Notes under the pieces: generated by a model
Told to the model about the DNA's origin: nothing
Seen by the model: only the letters and a program-made list of their open reading frames with translations
The model's database searches: none
In this document: positions 11,239 to 21,181 of the stretch, one piece after another
How positions within the stretch are numbered: position 1 is the stretch's first letter
Layout of the letters: every line of letters starts with the position of its first letter
DNA from: Rozella allomycis CSF55
Taxonomy: Eukaryota > Rozellomycota
Length of the DNA stretch: 64,000 nt
Reading direction: 5' to 3'
Assembly (NCBI GenBank): GCA_000442015.1
Contig: KE560903.1
Coordinates: 49,186-113,185 of the forward strand
Position numbers and translations under genes: made by a program

Positions 11239-12132
11239 TTTCAATAAATACAATAGACTGTTAGACATCCATATCAAATAAAATTTTATTATAGCTTAAT
11301 GTCATCGTAATTTAAATATTTAATGAAAATAGAATAGGCCGATTTTTCAACCTTTAGCCTAGAGAATGTGAATTCGTCGGGATAGACAGGATGATAGTAA
11401 TGTGAATTAATTTTCTTAAAAAGATCAGTGAATAAAAAAAGTTTTTTTAAATATATCAAAATAATCAACTTTTTTATTGATTAATTAAATTCTCTGAGCG
11501 AATCAAGGCGATGAGCTGATTCTCTGCGACTTGCAGGAAATCAATTTTTGGGCGGGCTTGTTGAATCCTTAAAAATGAGTGTATCAATCTATGGGATTTT
11601 GAAATCAGAAGAATATGAAGCCTATTTAGCAGAAAATCAATAAAATATAATACAAATTTCGTTTACAAAGTTTCATGAACTCTTCCGTGTCAAGAAGAAA
11701 CAAGTAAAAAGCCTGTGGGGTATGAATTGCCGGGAAAATTTAAACCAAATTCTTTTTGAAAAAGATTCATTATCAAAAAATCTATGAAACACTTTTTCTT
11801 CATTGACATTTTGAACACATTGCAGAAACATCACTAAACCTTGCAAATCTTTTATTAATCTGTAATACTAAAAGCGGAGTTGCCATGGTAATTGGCGACT
11901 GTCGAGAATAGAACTGATCATCTTCCATGATGCCGACTCATGAGTGGGAGGACATTGTTAATGACTTACTGCTTAACTTATAGTTGTTATTTGAGTCAAA
12001 ACTACTCTTTAGAGGTTTCGGATTTGGGTAAAATGGAAGAAACAATATTTTCTTTGTCAGGCTCACCTTTGATTCAAGCAATTTTGCAATATGAATACGA
12101 GTGAAGCGAGTACAAACCATAACTGTGGACAA
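11239..12132 (-). other. Gene-poor stretch with unresolved minus-strand coding fragments
   Basis: No gene can be built here with confidence. The minus strand holds several protein-like open pieces: one ending FTFSRLKVEKSAYSIFIKYL-NYDDIKL near 11285-11470; RIQQARPKIDFLQVAENQL near 11475-11565; RFFDNESFSKRIWFKFSRQF near 11680-11850; and MEDDQFYSRQSPITMATPLL near 11870-11930. An upstream piece near 12000-12090 reads KKILFLPFYPNPKPLKSS. I could not join them with GT-AG mini-introns and an ATG start, and I do not recognise the family. They may be one fast-evolving multi-exon gene or a decayed one. Confidence 0.35.
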
Positions 12133-12182
12133 TGTCGTGGGAACCCGGGACCGTATGTGCTAACTAGCGCGCGAACCCGGAA
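12131..12182. other. GC-rich patch with tRNA-like box sequences
   Basis: This 52-bp island is much richer in G+C than its surroundings. The minus strand contains GGGTTCG, then GCGCTAGTTAGCACA (resembling a tRNA D-arm/A box) and CCCGGGTTCCC (resembling a T-arm/B box), and TCCCGGGTTCCC recurs in imperfect form. The spacing between the boxes is too short for an intact tRNA, and no cloverleaf forms by eye. A tRNA-derived fragment or the head of a SINE-like repeat is possible. Confidence 0.3.
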
Positions 12183-12232
12183 ATATGTAAATCTATTAAT
12201 GTGAGCGAAGCGATGTCAACCGCTAGAAACAA

Positions 12233-12425
12233 AATGCTTTTCGTAAAGCACAAATATGGAGAAAGATGTCTATCAAATTGCAAAATGATACGATGCTTTG
12301 TGAAAAATCACGGACATATTTACACAAAATGCTTAATGCTTTTCGTAAAGCACAAATATGGAGTAAGATGCCTATCAAATTGCAAAATCATACGATTCTT
12401 TGTGAAAAATCACGAACATATTTTC
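12233..12425. repeat. Two-copy tandem repeat, 102-bp period
   Basis: A ~91-bp segment starting AATGCTTTTCGTAAAGCAC at 12233 recurs at 12335 with about six changes. The period is exactly 102 bp, so the frame is kept across both copies, and two overlapping plus-strand frames stay open. I see no start context or conserved motif, so I treat it as a recent non-coding duplication rather than a gene. Confidence 0.75.
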
Positions 12426-12664
12426 TATTTTGGAGTAGTTGGAGAGGCGCTGGACTTTTGAAGTCTTTGGACTTTGGCTTAATAATTAATGTATAATATT
12501 TATAATATAAAAAGAATTATAACCACGCCCCTCGTCCACATCGAGAGAATACGGTATATTTGGAGATTTTGGAGACTCACTTAATGCTTATGAATTGATG
12601 AGTTGAAAAAGTTGATGTCAGTGCATCTGATAAAGTCCATCTGTTGTCTCAGCCACCATATAAA

Positions 12665-14245
12665 ATGGATGTTCCCCACGAAATTTGGCTGGTTATTTTA
12701 TCGCAGTTAGCCCTAAACGATGTGAAAGAAATGTCTAGAACATCAAGCTGGTTCCGTTCACTTTGTGTCGACGTAATTCTTCATCAAGCTCCTGAAAGAA
12801 GCCTTTCGTGGGATTGCCCATACCTAATTCAATTTCTGATTGCGACTGCTTGCGATAAATTGCTGAGCATAAATTTTTGTTTGGATATCCTCGAAAACAG
12901 AGATGACTGGGAAGAGTTCGCTTGCTTTCTGAATTTCACAAATCAAAAAGACACTTCTCAAAAATGTGTTAACTATGCATTCCAGTTTGTATGCCGCTAT
13001 AATCTTATGCATGTAATCCAGGATGGGGCAACGAGTGTCAGCAGTAACCGCAAGTTATTTGGTGTTGATGAAGGTTTTCAACCCGATCCGTCAGGAGACA
13101 AAACCTATGCAAATAAATTATCTGCCAGAAATATGAGAATTAGAAACCAGATACTTAACTATAGTTTGGCAAAATCAGTGATTGACAATAGTGGTGTTAA
13201 TGCAGCCTTCTTTATCGCTTGCGAAAATGGTCATATGGATATTGTCAAAATTTTACTTCAAGATTTTAGAGTTGATCCAAGTGCAAATAACAATTACGCT
13301 ATTCGTCGCGCGTCCTATATAGGCCGTTCAGACGTTGTCAAACTTTTACTTCAAGATTTTAGAGTTGATCCAAGTGCAAATGACAATCATGCTATTCGTA
13401 ACGCGTCCGTGAGAGGCTGTTCAGACGTTGTCAAACTTTTACTTCAAGATTTTAGAGTTGATCCAAGTGCGGATAACAATTACGCTATTCGTCGCGCGTC
13501 CGAGAGAGGTCATTCAGACGTTGTCAAACTTTTACTTCAAGATTTTAGAGTTGATCCAAGTGCGGATAACAATTACGCTATTCGTAGCGCGTCCGAGAGA
13601 GGTCATTCAGACGTTGTCAAACGTTTACTTCAAGATTTTAGAGTTGATCCAAGTGCGGATAACAATTACGCTATTCGTTGCGCGTCCGAGAGAGGCTATT
13701 CAGATGTTGTTCAACTTTTACTTCAAGATTCTAGAGTTGATCCAAGTGCAGATAACAATTACGCTATCCGAAATTCTACCGCCAATGCCCAAGTAGAGGT
13801 CGTCAAAAATTTACTGGTAGATCCTAGAGTAGACCCAACTGTGAACAAAAATTATTGTATTCGAAAGGCTTCCGAAAGGGGTCATACAGAAGTTGTCGAA
13901 CTTTTACTTCAAGATCCTAGGGTAGACCCAACTGCGAAAAAAAATTATTGTATTCGAAAGGCTTCCACAAAAGCTCACACAGATGTCGTCAAAATTTTAC
14001 TGACAGATCCTAGAGTTGATCCAAGTGCAGATAACAATTACGCTATTCGTTGGGCTTCCAAACAAGGACATGCGGATGTTGTCAAACTTTTACTTCAAGA
14101 TTTTAGAGTTGATCCAAATGCACATGATAATTTCGCCATTCGCCGTGCTTCTGAAGAAGGCAATGCAGATGTTGTAAAACTTTTGCTTTCAGATCCCAGA
14201 GTAGATTCAAGCCTAGCGGATTCGCCGATTCATCTTTTTTGGTGA
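12665..14245 (+). CDS. F-box-like/ankyrin repeat protein
   Basis: This 526-residue single-exon gene encodes an adaptor-like protein. Residues 1-45 (MDVPHEIWLVILSQLALNDV...SWFRSLC) fit a degenerate F-box, which would link it to SCF ubiquitin ligases. A ~140-residue linker follows. From about residue 192 to the end there are ~11 ankyrin units of 31 residues with the core DVVKLLLQDFRVDPSADNNY-AIRxASERGHS. The ankyrin helices usually bind a protein partner, here unknown. Units 1-6 are nearly identical at the DNA level, unlike units 7-10, which indicates recent amplification or gene conversion. The start is the ATG closest to the F-box; no in-frame ATG precedes it. Such arrays are expanded in some Cryptomycota, amoebae and giant viruses, but nothing else here looks viral. 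Confidence 0.82.
   Translation: MDVPHEIWLVILSQLALNDVKEMSRTSSWFRSLCVDVILHQAPERSLSWDCPYLIQFLIATACDKLLSINFCLDILENRDDWEEFACFLNFTNQKDTSQKCVNYAFQFVCRYNLMHVIQDGATSVSSNRKLFGVDEGFQPDPSGDKTYANKLSARNMRIRNQILNYSLAKSVIDNSGVNAAFFIACENGHMDIVKILLQDFRVDPSANNNYAIRRASYIGRSDVVKLLLQDFRVDPSANDNHAIRNASVRGCSDVVKLLLQDFRVDPSADNNYAIRRASERGHSDVVKLLLQDFRVDPSADNNYAIRSASERGHSDVVKRLLQDFRVDPSADNNYAIRCASERGYSDVVQLLLQDSRVDPSADNNYAIRNSTANAQVEVVKNLLVDPRVDPTVNKNYCIRKASERGHTEVVELLLQDPRVDPTAKKNYCIRKASTKAHTDVVKILLTDPRVDPSADNNYAIRWASKQGHADVVKLLLQDFRVDPNAHDNFAIRRASEEGNADVVKLLLSDPRVDSSLADSPIHLFW
13238..13795 (+). repeat. Near-identical 93-bp ankyrin-coding repeat array
   Basis: Units begin at 13238, 13331, 13424, 13517, 13610 and 13703, exactly 93 bp apart, with GACGTTGTCAAACTTTTACT repeated almost unchanged. 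Because the units are so alike, a second plus-strand frame stays open over four units (about 13428-13796). Downstream units keep the 31-residue spacing but have diverged in sequence. Confidence 0.9.
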
Positions 14246-14674
14246 AGGTAGTGTAGAATTGTGATAAAATAAATTACCAAAAATTAACATTAAACATAGC
14301 GATTTATTTCCTATGTAGTAAAATTTAAGCCAAAGGTTGATATTTTGGGCAACTATTTGTTTGTTTTGTGTTCTATGTTTGATAGAACAAAACACAAATA
14401 GTTTTTTAATGTGCGGAGCCCTTTGTAATGCATATTTAAAGTATAAAAATCAAAACTTTGGTCTTATTCTATTTTTAAATTGAGTTTTTGCACTTGGTAT
14501 TTCTGAATACATGAATTATTCTTGAAGTTAGTCAGCCTTGCCTGTATGCCAATGTTTTTGTTCTCTTCGCCAAAATAACTGGCGAAACCCGAGATGAACT
14601 ATCGAAGCTTCGACGCTGACCAGAAGTCCAGAATATGTTTCGAGTCAGCGTCGAAACCGCATAGTCATAATAAT
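14246..14674. other. Spacer with two inverted repeats
   Basis: No gene is visible in these ~430 bp. One imperfect inverted repeat spans 14351-14403: arms AACTATTTG and CAAATAGTT frame an inner GTTCTA/TAGAAC stem. It lies ~105 bp after the ankyrin gene stop and is followed by a T run, so it could act in 3' end formation. A second, at 14609-14655, has perfect 12-bp arms TTCGACGCTGAC and GTCAGCGTCGAA with a 23-nt loop. Their roles are not known. Confidence 0.6.
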
Positions 14675-14909
14675 TCATTTTGTTACAGATCTTAATTCTT
14701 GTAACACATTGATGAGATTATCTTCAAGCTGGTTCAAGCAAAACAACTTCTGACTAGCTTCGAAGCGTCCATCGTTCATAGCCCGTAAAGCCATAGAGAT
14801 TCTGTTATGTTTAATAAAGAAGGCATCTTTTGTCTTTATCAACACTTTTATAATTTATATTAAGCAATTTTTGTCCTGTTTGTCTGCAGTATAATGCAAG
14901 TCCAGCCAT
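14675..14909 (-). CDS. Small conserved-looking ORF, function unknown
   Basis: This ORF is not recognised. The minus strand opens with MAGLALYCRQTGQKLLNINY; after a frame change it continues AFFIKHNRISMALRAMNDGR, FEASQKLFCLNQLEDNL and INVLQELRSVTK before a stop. A 19-nt GT-AG segment (GTGTTGATAAAG...) would join the two parts into about 71 residues, but that is shorter than any other intron here. The helical, Leu-spaced C-terminal half suggests a small coiled-coil subunit. It starts 25 bp from the divergent RPA1 ATG, a spacing seen at other divergent gene pairs here, which favours a real gene. Confidence 0.4.
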
Positions 14910-14934
14910 TAACCAGGGTAGGAGAGAAAAAAGT

Positions 14935-17900
14935 ATGGACATTTCAAAGCCGACTTTCCGCTCTGCGCGCAGTGTGAATTTCCGTTTCTACACGCAAGAC
15001 GAGATTAAAAAGATATCTGTAAAGCAGATAACGAATCCGATAATGTTTGACAACCTAGGTCATGTGATACCTAACGGTTTGTATGATGCGTCTCTTGGTC
15101 CCGTTGATAAATTCGGAGTGTAAATAGAAATAATTTAATTTATGTAGGTGTCAGACGTGTAATTTGAATGCGGCAATGTGTCCTGGACATTTTGGACATA
15201 TAGAGTTGCCTGTGCCGTGTTATAATCCGGTTGTGTTTGCAGAGATGTTTAGACTGTTGAGGGCTATGTGTGTGCATTGTCATAGGTTTAGACATGATGA
15301 TATGCATACCAGTTTGCTGAATGCGAAATTGAGTTTGTTGAATAAGGGCAAGGTGATTCATGCGTTGGAATTGGATGCGAAATTGGCAGCGATTATGGAG
15401 GATGATAGTGATAAAGTGAATGCGATTGAGATGTTGGAACAGTATGTGATTGAGGCGCTTGCGACTAATAATGATGAGGAAGTGAAGAATAGTATGATTT
15501 CGACGTATAGGAAGCAGTTTGTGGATGAGTTTATGAAGAGAATCAATAAAAAATGTCATCATTGTGGTGCCTTTGCGTGTTCGTTTAGAAAGGAAGGGAC
15601 CAAGATATACAAGTTGCCGTTGAGTATTAAGAATCAAGTGATTATGAGACAAAAGGGACTTGATGGAGATATATTGTCGAAAAAAGGACTTTTAGAAGAA
15701 GAGGACGAGGATATGGAAGAAGAGCCAGAAGATTTGGATGAGGAAGAGATTGTTAAGGGAAAGACGAAAACGAAGCCAGAGTTTCAAACGTCGTTTCATG
15801 TTTATGAACATTTCAAGAGATTTTGGGTGAATGAACAATCTGTATTAGATTTGATGTTTTCTAGTTCGACGTTTGTGAAATCTAGTCATGAGATGATGTT
15901 TGTGAAATATTTGGTTGTGCCACCTAATAGATTTAGACCTGTGAGTGTTATGGGAGATCAAAAGTTTGATCATCCACAGAATACGTATCTGTCTAGCATT
16001 TTAAAGTTGAATTTGAGGTTGAAGGAGATTAGTTCAAACAAGGAAGAGTTTACACAGATGATTAATATTGGAAATGCAATTCAAGAGCAAGTGAATGGAT
16101 TGTTTGATTCAAGCAAAGTGACAAGAAATGCAAAGAATGCACCGCCTGGGATTAAGCAGATATTGGAAAAGAAGGAAGGATTGTTTAGAAAACATATGAT
16201 GGGAAAAAGAGTTAACTTTGCAGCTAGATCTGTGATATCGCCTGATCCTAATATAGATACAAATGAGATTGGGATACCGATGGTTTTTGCAAAGAAATTA
16301 ACGTATCCAGAGCCTGTGACAGCGTATAATGTGAATGAGATGAGAGAAGCCGTGATAAGAGGAAGCAATGAGTATCCAGGAGCTACTCAAGTGATAGAAG
16401 AAGATGGGACATTGATAAATTTAACAAACATGTCAGAGGAAGGAAGAAAAGCTGTTGCTAATAAATTGATGTTGTCTGGGTCAACGACTAATAAGAAAGT
16501 ATGTAGACATTTGAAGAATGGAGATGTATTGTTGGTGAATAGACAGCCGACACTTCATAAACCATCTATTATGGCGCATGTAGCTAGAGTGTTGCCTAAT
16601 GAGAAGACTATTAGGATGCATTACGCTAATTGTAATACATATAATGCAGATTTTGATGGTGATGAGATGAATTTACATTTCCCACAGAATGAGGTTGCTA
16701 GAGCTGAAGCGTATACAATTGCTAATACGGATAATCAATATTTGGTACCAACTGATGGAAATCCACTGAGAGGGTTGATTCAAGACCATGTAGTTACAGG
16801 AGTGTTGATGACTATGAAAGATACATTTTTTACTAGACAAGAGTATCAGCAGTTATTGTGTGGTAGTTTGCCAAGATCAATGGAAGGTGAGATTGTGACT
16901 AAACCTCCTGCGATGATTAAGCCTGTGCCAAGATGGACAGGAAAGCAAGTGATTAGTACATTGTTGTTGAATTTGACGCGTGGAAGACCGCAGATGAATT
17001 TGAAGAGTAAATCCAAAGTGCCCAAGAGGATCTGGAAGGGATTTGAAGATGAAGCTGAGATTATATTTATGCAAGGAGAGTTGGTTTCAGGAGCGATCGA
17101 CAAGAGTCAGTTTGGAGCCTCTGGATATGGAATGGTACATGTAAGATAGAAATTGAATTTTCATTGTAGAGTTGTTATGAATTGTATGGGGCAGATATAG
17201 CGGGCAAGTTGTTGACTAGTCTTGGAAGATTATTTACTAAATATTTGCAAATGATCGGATTTACATGCAGAATGGATGATTTGATAGTCAAGAAGGAGTA
17301 TGATGATCATAGAAAAGAATTGATAAAGAATTCATTTAAAGAGGGAAAGAGTACGTTGGAGAAGTATTTTAAGACGAATGAATTTAAGAGTGAATATGAA
17401 AAGGCATTGTTGAATGATGAGAAGCAGAAAGAGATTGATGGGGTTATGAAGAGATCAGCTGGCAAAGTGACATCGTCTATTATTGAGCATATTTTGCCTA
17501 ATGGACAGATGCGACCCTTTCCATGGAACAATATGGCGTTGATGACTTTATCTGGAGCCAAGGGCAGCAATGTTAATTTCTCACAAATATCTGGGTTGCT
17601 TGGACAGCAGGAATTGGAGGGAAGAAGAGTTCCAATAATGATATCAGGCAGATCATTGCCATCGTTTGAGCCATATGATACAACGTTGCGATCAGGAGGG
17701 TTTATTACGCAGAGATTTTTAACAGGGATTAGACCGCAAGAGTATTTTTTCCATTGTATGGCTGGTAGAGAAGGATTGATAGATACAGCTGTAAAGACAT
17801 CTAGATCAGGGTATTTGCAAAGATGTTTGGGAAAGCATTTGGAAGGCATCAAGGTGAATTATGATTATTCAGTTAGAAACTATGATGGAAGTATTTTGCA

Positions 17901-19703
17901 ATTTTATTATGGTGATGATGCGTTGGATGTAACAAAGCAAAAGCATTTGAAGCAATTTGAATTTTGTGCGAATAATTTTGAAGCGTTGTTGGCGAGAGTT
18001 AATACGCAAGTTTTAGATTTTATTGACAATAAGAGGGCTTTGAAATATAATAAGAATAATAAGGATAAGAGTAGTGATCCTGTGATGAATAAATATAATC
18101 CGTGCAAGTATTTGTCTAGTGTTTCTGAATTGTTTTATGAAGAGTTGGAAGAATATATCAAGCAAGTTAAACAAGAAAGTGGAAGTGTAAGTGGAGAAAA
18201 GGGTAGTCATCAGGGTGATAAGGGTTCTCAACAACATCAAGATAAGAGTTCTCATCAACATCAAGAAAAGAGTTCTCATCATCATCGCTCAAAGGATGAT
18301 TTGGTGCTAAAGTTTAATGGATCAACATTGAAAGAGAAACAATTTAGAGCATTGATGTGGTTAAAGTATATTAAATCGCTTGTAGAGCCAGGTGAAGCTG
18401 TGGGTATTTTAGCAGCACAGTCAGTTGGAGAACCATCTACACAAATGACGTTGAATACATTTCATTTTGCAGGGTTTGGAGCTAAGAATGTTACGTTGGG
18501 TATTCCACGTTTGAGAGAAATAGTAATGACAGCATCAAAGTCTATTAAAACACCAACAATGACATTGGAAATGAAACAAAATCTATCAATTGAAGAAATA
18601 AATGAATTCTGTAAAAATTCAAGTCAATTGACTCTTTTTGAATGTTTAAAATCAATCAAAGTTAAAGAAAATTTATTAAATCAAAATGGAAAAAGATTTA
18701 AAATCTATAAAATTCAATTGGAAATTATTGATTCATCTAAAAAGAAATTAATTGAAAAAGTTATTCAATCTAAATTCATTAATATTCTATTAAATCTGTT
18801 AAGAAAAACTTCAAAGAATATTCATGATGTTGAAATTAATTCTATTAAAGATACAATGGTTACTACAAATAACAATGAAGATGATGATGATCAAGTTAAA
18901 AGAAAAGAATTAGTCACTTATGAAGAAGGTGATGATGAAAGAGAAGGTGAAGATATTGGAGAAGTGGAAAGAGAAATGGAAAAAGAAAAGGAAATGGGTG
19001 AAGATGCTAATGCTACTCTCACCCTCGAAGATAATAACTCCATTTTAAAGAAAGAATTTGTTCATGGTTACTCTTTCACTTCAAATGTTTGCTCTATTGA
19101 ATTGGCATTCTCTGCAGATTCTCCTAAAATATTAATCTTGGAATTGGTTGAAAAATCTGTAAAGAAAACAATCGTCTCTGAAATTCCAAACATCACTAGA
19201 GTCTATCCAATTGAAAATGAAGCATCAAACGATCAAACTGTAATCAATTTCATTTCACTTAATCATAGAAAAGAGTCGCTACTGAAGGTGTAAACTTTAA
19301 AGGTATCTGGGACCACTTTGACTTGATCAACTTGAACTCTATCTACACAAACGACATCTACTCAATCCTCACCACTTTCGGTGTGGAAGCTGCTAGAAAC
19401 GCTTTGATGAAAGAAATAGGCTCTGTGTTCGGTGTTTACGGTATCTCTGTGGATCCAAGACACTTGTCCCTCATCTCTGACTACATGACCTTTGAAGGTG
19501 GCTACAAACCATTCAACAGAATGGGCATGGAAAATAACACCTCTCCATTCCTCAAAATGTCATTTGAAACTACATTTGGATTCTTGAAACAAGCAGTACT
19601 GTCAAATGATATCGATCTCTTGGATTCTCCTTCAGCTCAAATTGTTATGGGTCAACCTGTAAAAGGTGGTACTGGTTCTTTCGATATCAGATACTCTATC
19701 TAA
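14935..19703 (+). CDS. RPA1: RNA polymerase I largest subunit (RPA1/A190)
   Basis: This is the catalytic subunit of the nucleolar polymerase that makes the rRNA precursor. Exons 14935-15119, 15148-17140, 17170-19239 and 19269-19703 give 1,560 residues, close to yeast A190 (~1,660); introns are 28, 29 and 29 nt. The start MDISKP...[16 protein letters not shown] and [17 protein letters not shown] are RPA190-like rather than RPB1-like. The active site [10 protein letters not shown] lies at ~residue 560. [11 protein letters not shown] follows, then [20 protein letters not shown] and the bridge-helix/trigger-loop region [19 protein letters not shown]. There is no CTD heptad tail. A low-complexity His/Gln/Ser insert lies at ~18190-18290 and an acidic insert at ~18870-19020. 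Third-position base use changes sharply along the gene (see findings). Confidence 0.96.
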
Positions 19704-19822
19704 TAAACGTCATTATTTAACTTGAAATTTTTGTCGTTGAACTTTAAAGTTGTTTAAAATAGTTTATTTAAAACTTATTAATTTTAATGCTACTTGGTTC
19801 CATTAATGTTATTATACAAAAT

Positions 19823-20301
19823 CTACAATTCTTCAATTAGTCTCTTCATGTCCTCTTCTTCAACAGAGGCTGATTCTCCATTCGATTCCTCGTCATCATC
19901 TTCACTCTCACCCTCTTTGAATATAGTATCCAACAAAAATTCAGTCAAACTAGTCTTCTCTCCTTTCATCCCATCTATACCCACTACTTCCTCACCCTCC
20001 CCATCTATTTCATCTTCACCTCCATGCTCATCTCCACCCTCACTTCCATACAACCCCAGCCCCAAATTCATCTCAATATACGGCCTCCCATCCCCCACAT
20101 CCTCAACCTCATCTCCGCCAATCTCACTCTTCCCAACCCCCTCTCTCAACTCTTCATTCGCCTTTTTCATCCTCGGCAGAAACTCTTCCAGCCTTTTCAA
20201 AACTATAAAATTCACTTGTAATTATTACTGGAATTGGAAAAATCGGGGCGCTCCGTGCGCGTTACTGGTGCGCCGTCGACTTGCATTACTACTTTTTTCA
20301 T
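19823..20301 (-). CDS. NOPCHAP1/DUF4598-like snoRNP assembly factor
   Basis: Two exons (20229-20301 and 19823-20202) with a 26-nt intron give 150 residues. The N terminus MKKVVMQVDGAPVTR leads to a helix LKRLEEFLPRMKKANEELRE, then PYIEMNLGLGLY, which matches the family core (NxxL...IEMNLGLG), and a very acidic tail. NOPCHAP1 links box C/D snoRNP assembly to the R2TP complex in the nucleolus. The match rests on two short motifs, so the family call is moderate. It converges on RPA1, also a nucleolar gene. Codons end in G unusually often, like the start of RPA1. Confidence 0.65.
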
Positions 20302-21181
20302 GTGGCAGAGCAGCTAATTTTAGAACATGTTGGAATTGTTTTAATTGTTTTAGATAGATTAATCTGATAAACTAATAAACATTGAGTAAGTTAAATGTAT
20401 TAATAAAATTGCTAGGTTTTAGATTTCAGAATTAAGTGACTAAATATTTATATTTATTTAATATCATTTTTTGATATAGACGANGAAACTTGGAAAGTCA
20501 TGATCCGGACCATATTTTTTCGATTGCGAATCTTTTTCAAAATGAATTTGGATAACATTTTTCCCAGCAATTCCTAATTCACAGGCATTTTACTTGTTTC
20601 TTATTGACATAATTTCATGAACCTTCGTAGAAAACGAATTTTGTACTATATTCATGAAGCCTTCAAGAGAAATTTGTCTCGCCTTGATTAACTCAGAACA
20701 TTTAATTAATCAATAAAAAAGATGATATATTTAAAAAAAATACTCGTTTGAAGTCCTGGAAATATGAGACGACAATGGTACCCCTATCAATGTTGCCTTG
20801 GGAATAGACACAATGTCCAAATTGGGTATAGTTACCTTGAATTTTTAATATCACAGAGTTTAGTACTTATGGGTTTAGTCCCTAATTGTTTCCAACAATA
20901 TCATCATAATAAAACAAGTTGTTTTATTATGATGATATCCGAGTACCCGAGAATCGTCTCATGCAGGTCTCTAAAAACAACGGAATAGTAAAATAAAACA
21001 ATCTGTAGTGTATTGTATACTAAAAAAGCGTGAATTGGTAGTAGGCATTTGTCAAAAACAAGATTAATCTGGTAAACTAATAAACAGTAGTAAGTTAATA
21101 TATCAATATGAGCTTTAGCAAATACAACTGGTAGGTTTTGCAATTTTCAGATTTCAGAATTAAGCGACTAAATATTTATAT
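20302..21181. other. Spacer disturbed by an assembly join; no gene
   Basis: I see no supportable gene in these ~880 bp. Bases 20359-20483 repeat, with indels and substitutions, the sequence at 21066-21212 that spans the 3' end of the PPR gene. The last ~60 bp before the N at 20484 are almost identical (one mismatch) and include the final PPR codons. Bases 20485-21065 therefore come from the second contig and have no counterpart in the first. They hold a perfect inverted repeat and only short unrelated open frames. Confidence 0.75.
20898..20938. repeat. Perfect 41-bp inverted repeat
   Basis: Two 20-bp arms, ATATCATCATAATAAAACAA and its exact reverse complement, flank a single G at 20918. Arms this perfect with a 1-nt centre would cruciform or fold tightly in RNA. 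The position, inside sequence present in only one of the two overlapping contigs, makes a fold-back or chimeric read a real alternative. Confidence 0.9.

Noticed and set aside
12131-12182. A tRNA gene
   Set aside because: D-arm-like and T-arm-like boxes are present but too close together, and no acceptor or anticodon stem pairs.
12201-12496. Two overlapping plus-strand ORFs across the 102-bp repeat as a small repeat protein
   Set aside because: They stay open because the 102-bp period is a multiple of three; there is no family match and both frames look equally open.
13428-13796. Second plus-strand ORF within the ankyrin array
   Set aside because: It is open only because the 93-bp unit is repeated; it has no ankyrin or other motif and lies inside the real coding frame.
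12665-14245. Ankyrin gene as part of a virus-like element
   Set aside because: Similar arrays occur in giant viruses, but there is no capsid, polymerase or integrase gene, no terminal repeat, and the neighbours are host housekeeping genes.
19794-20357. Plus-strand 187-residue Ser/Pro-rich ORF
   Set aside because: It is the reverse of an acidic, Gly/Glu-rich protein on the minus strand that has a family motif and a clean 26-nt intron.
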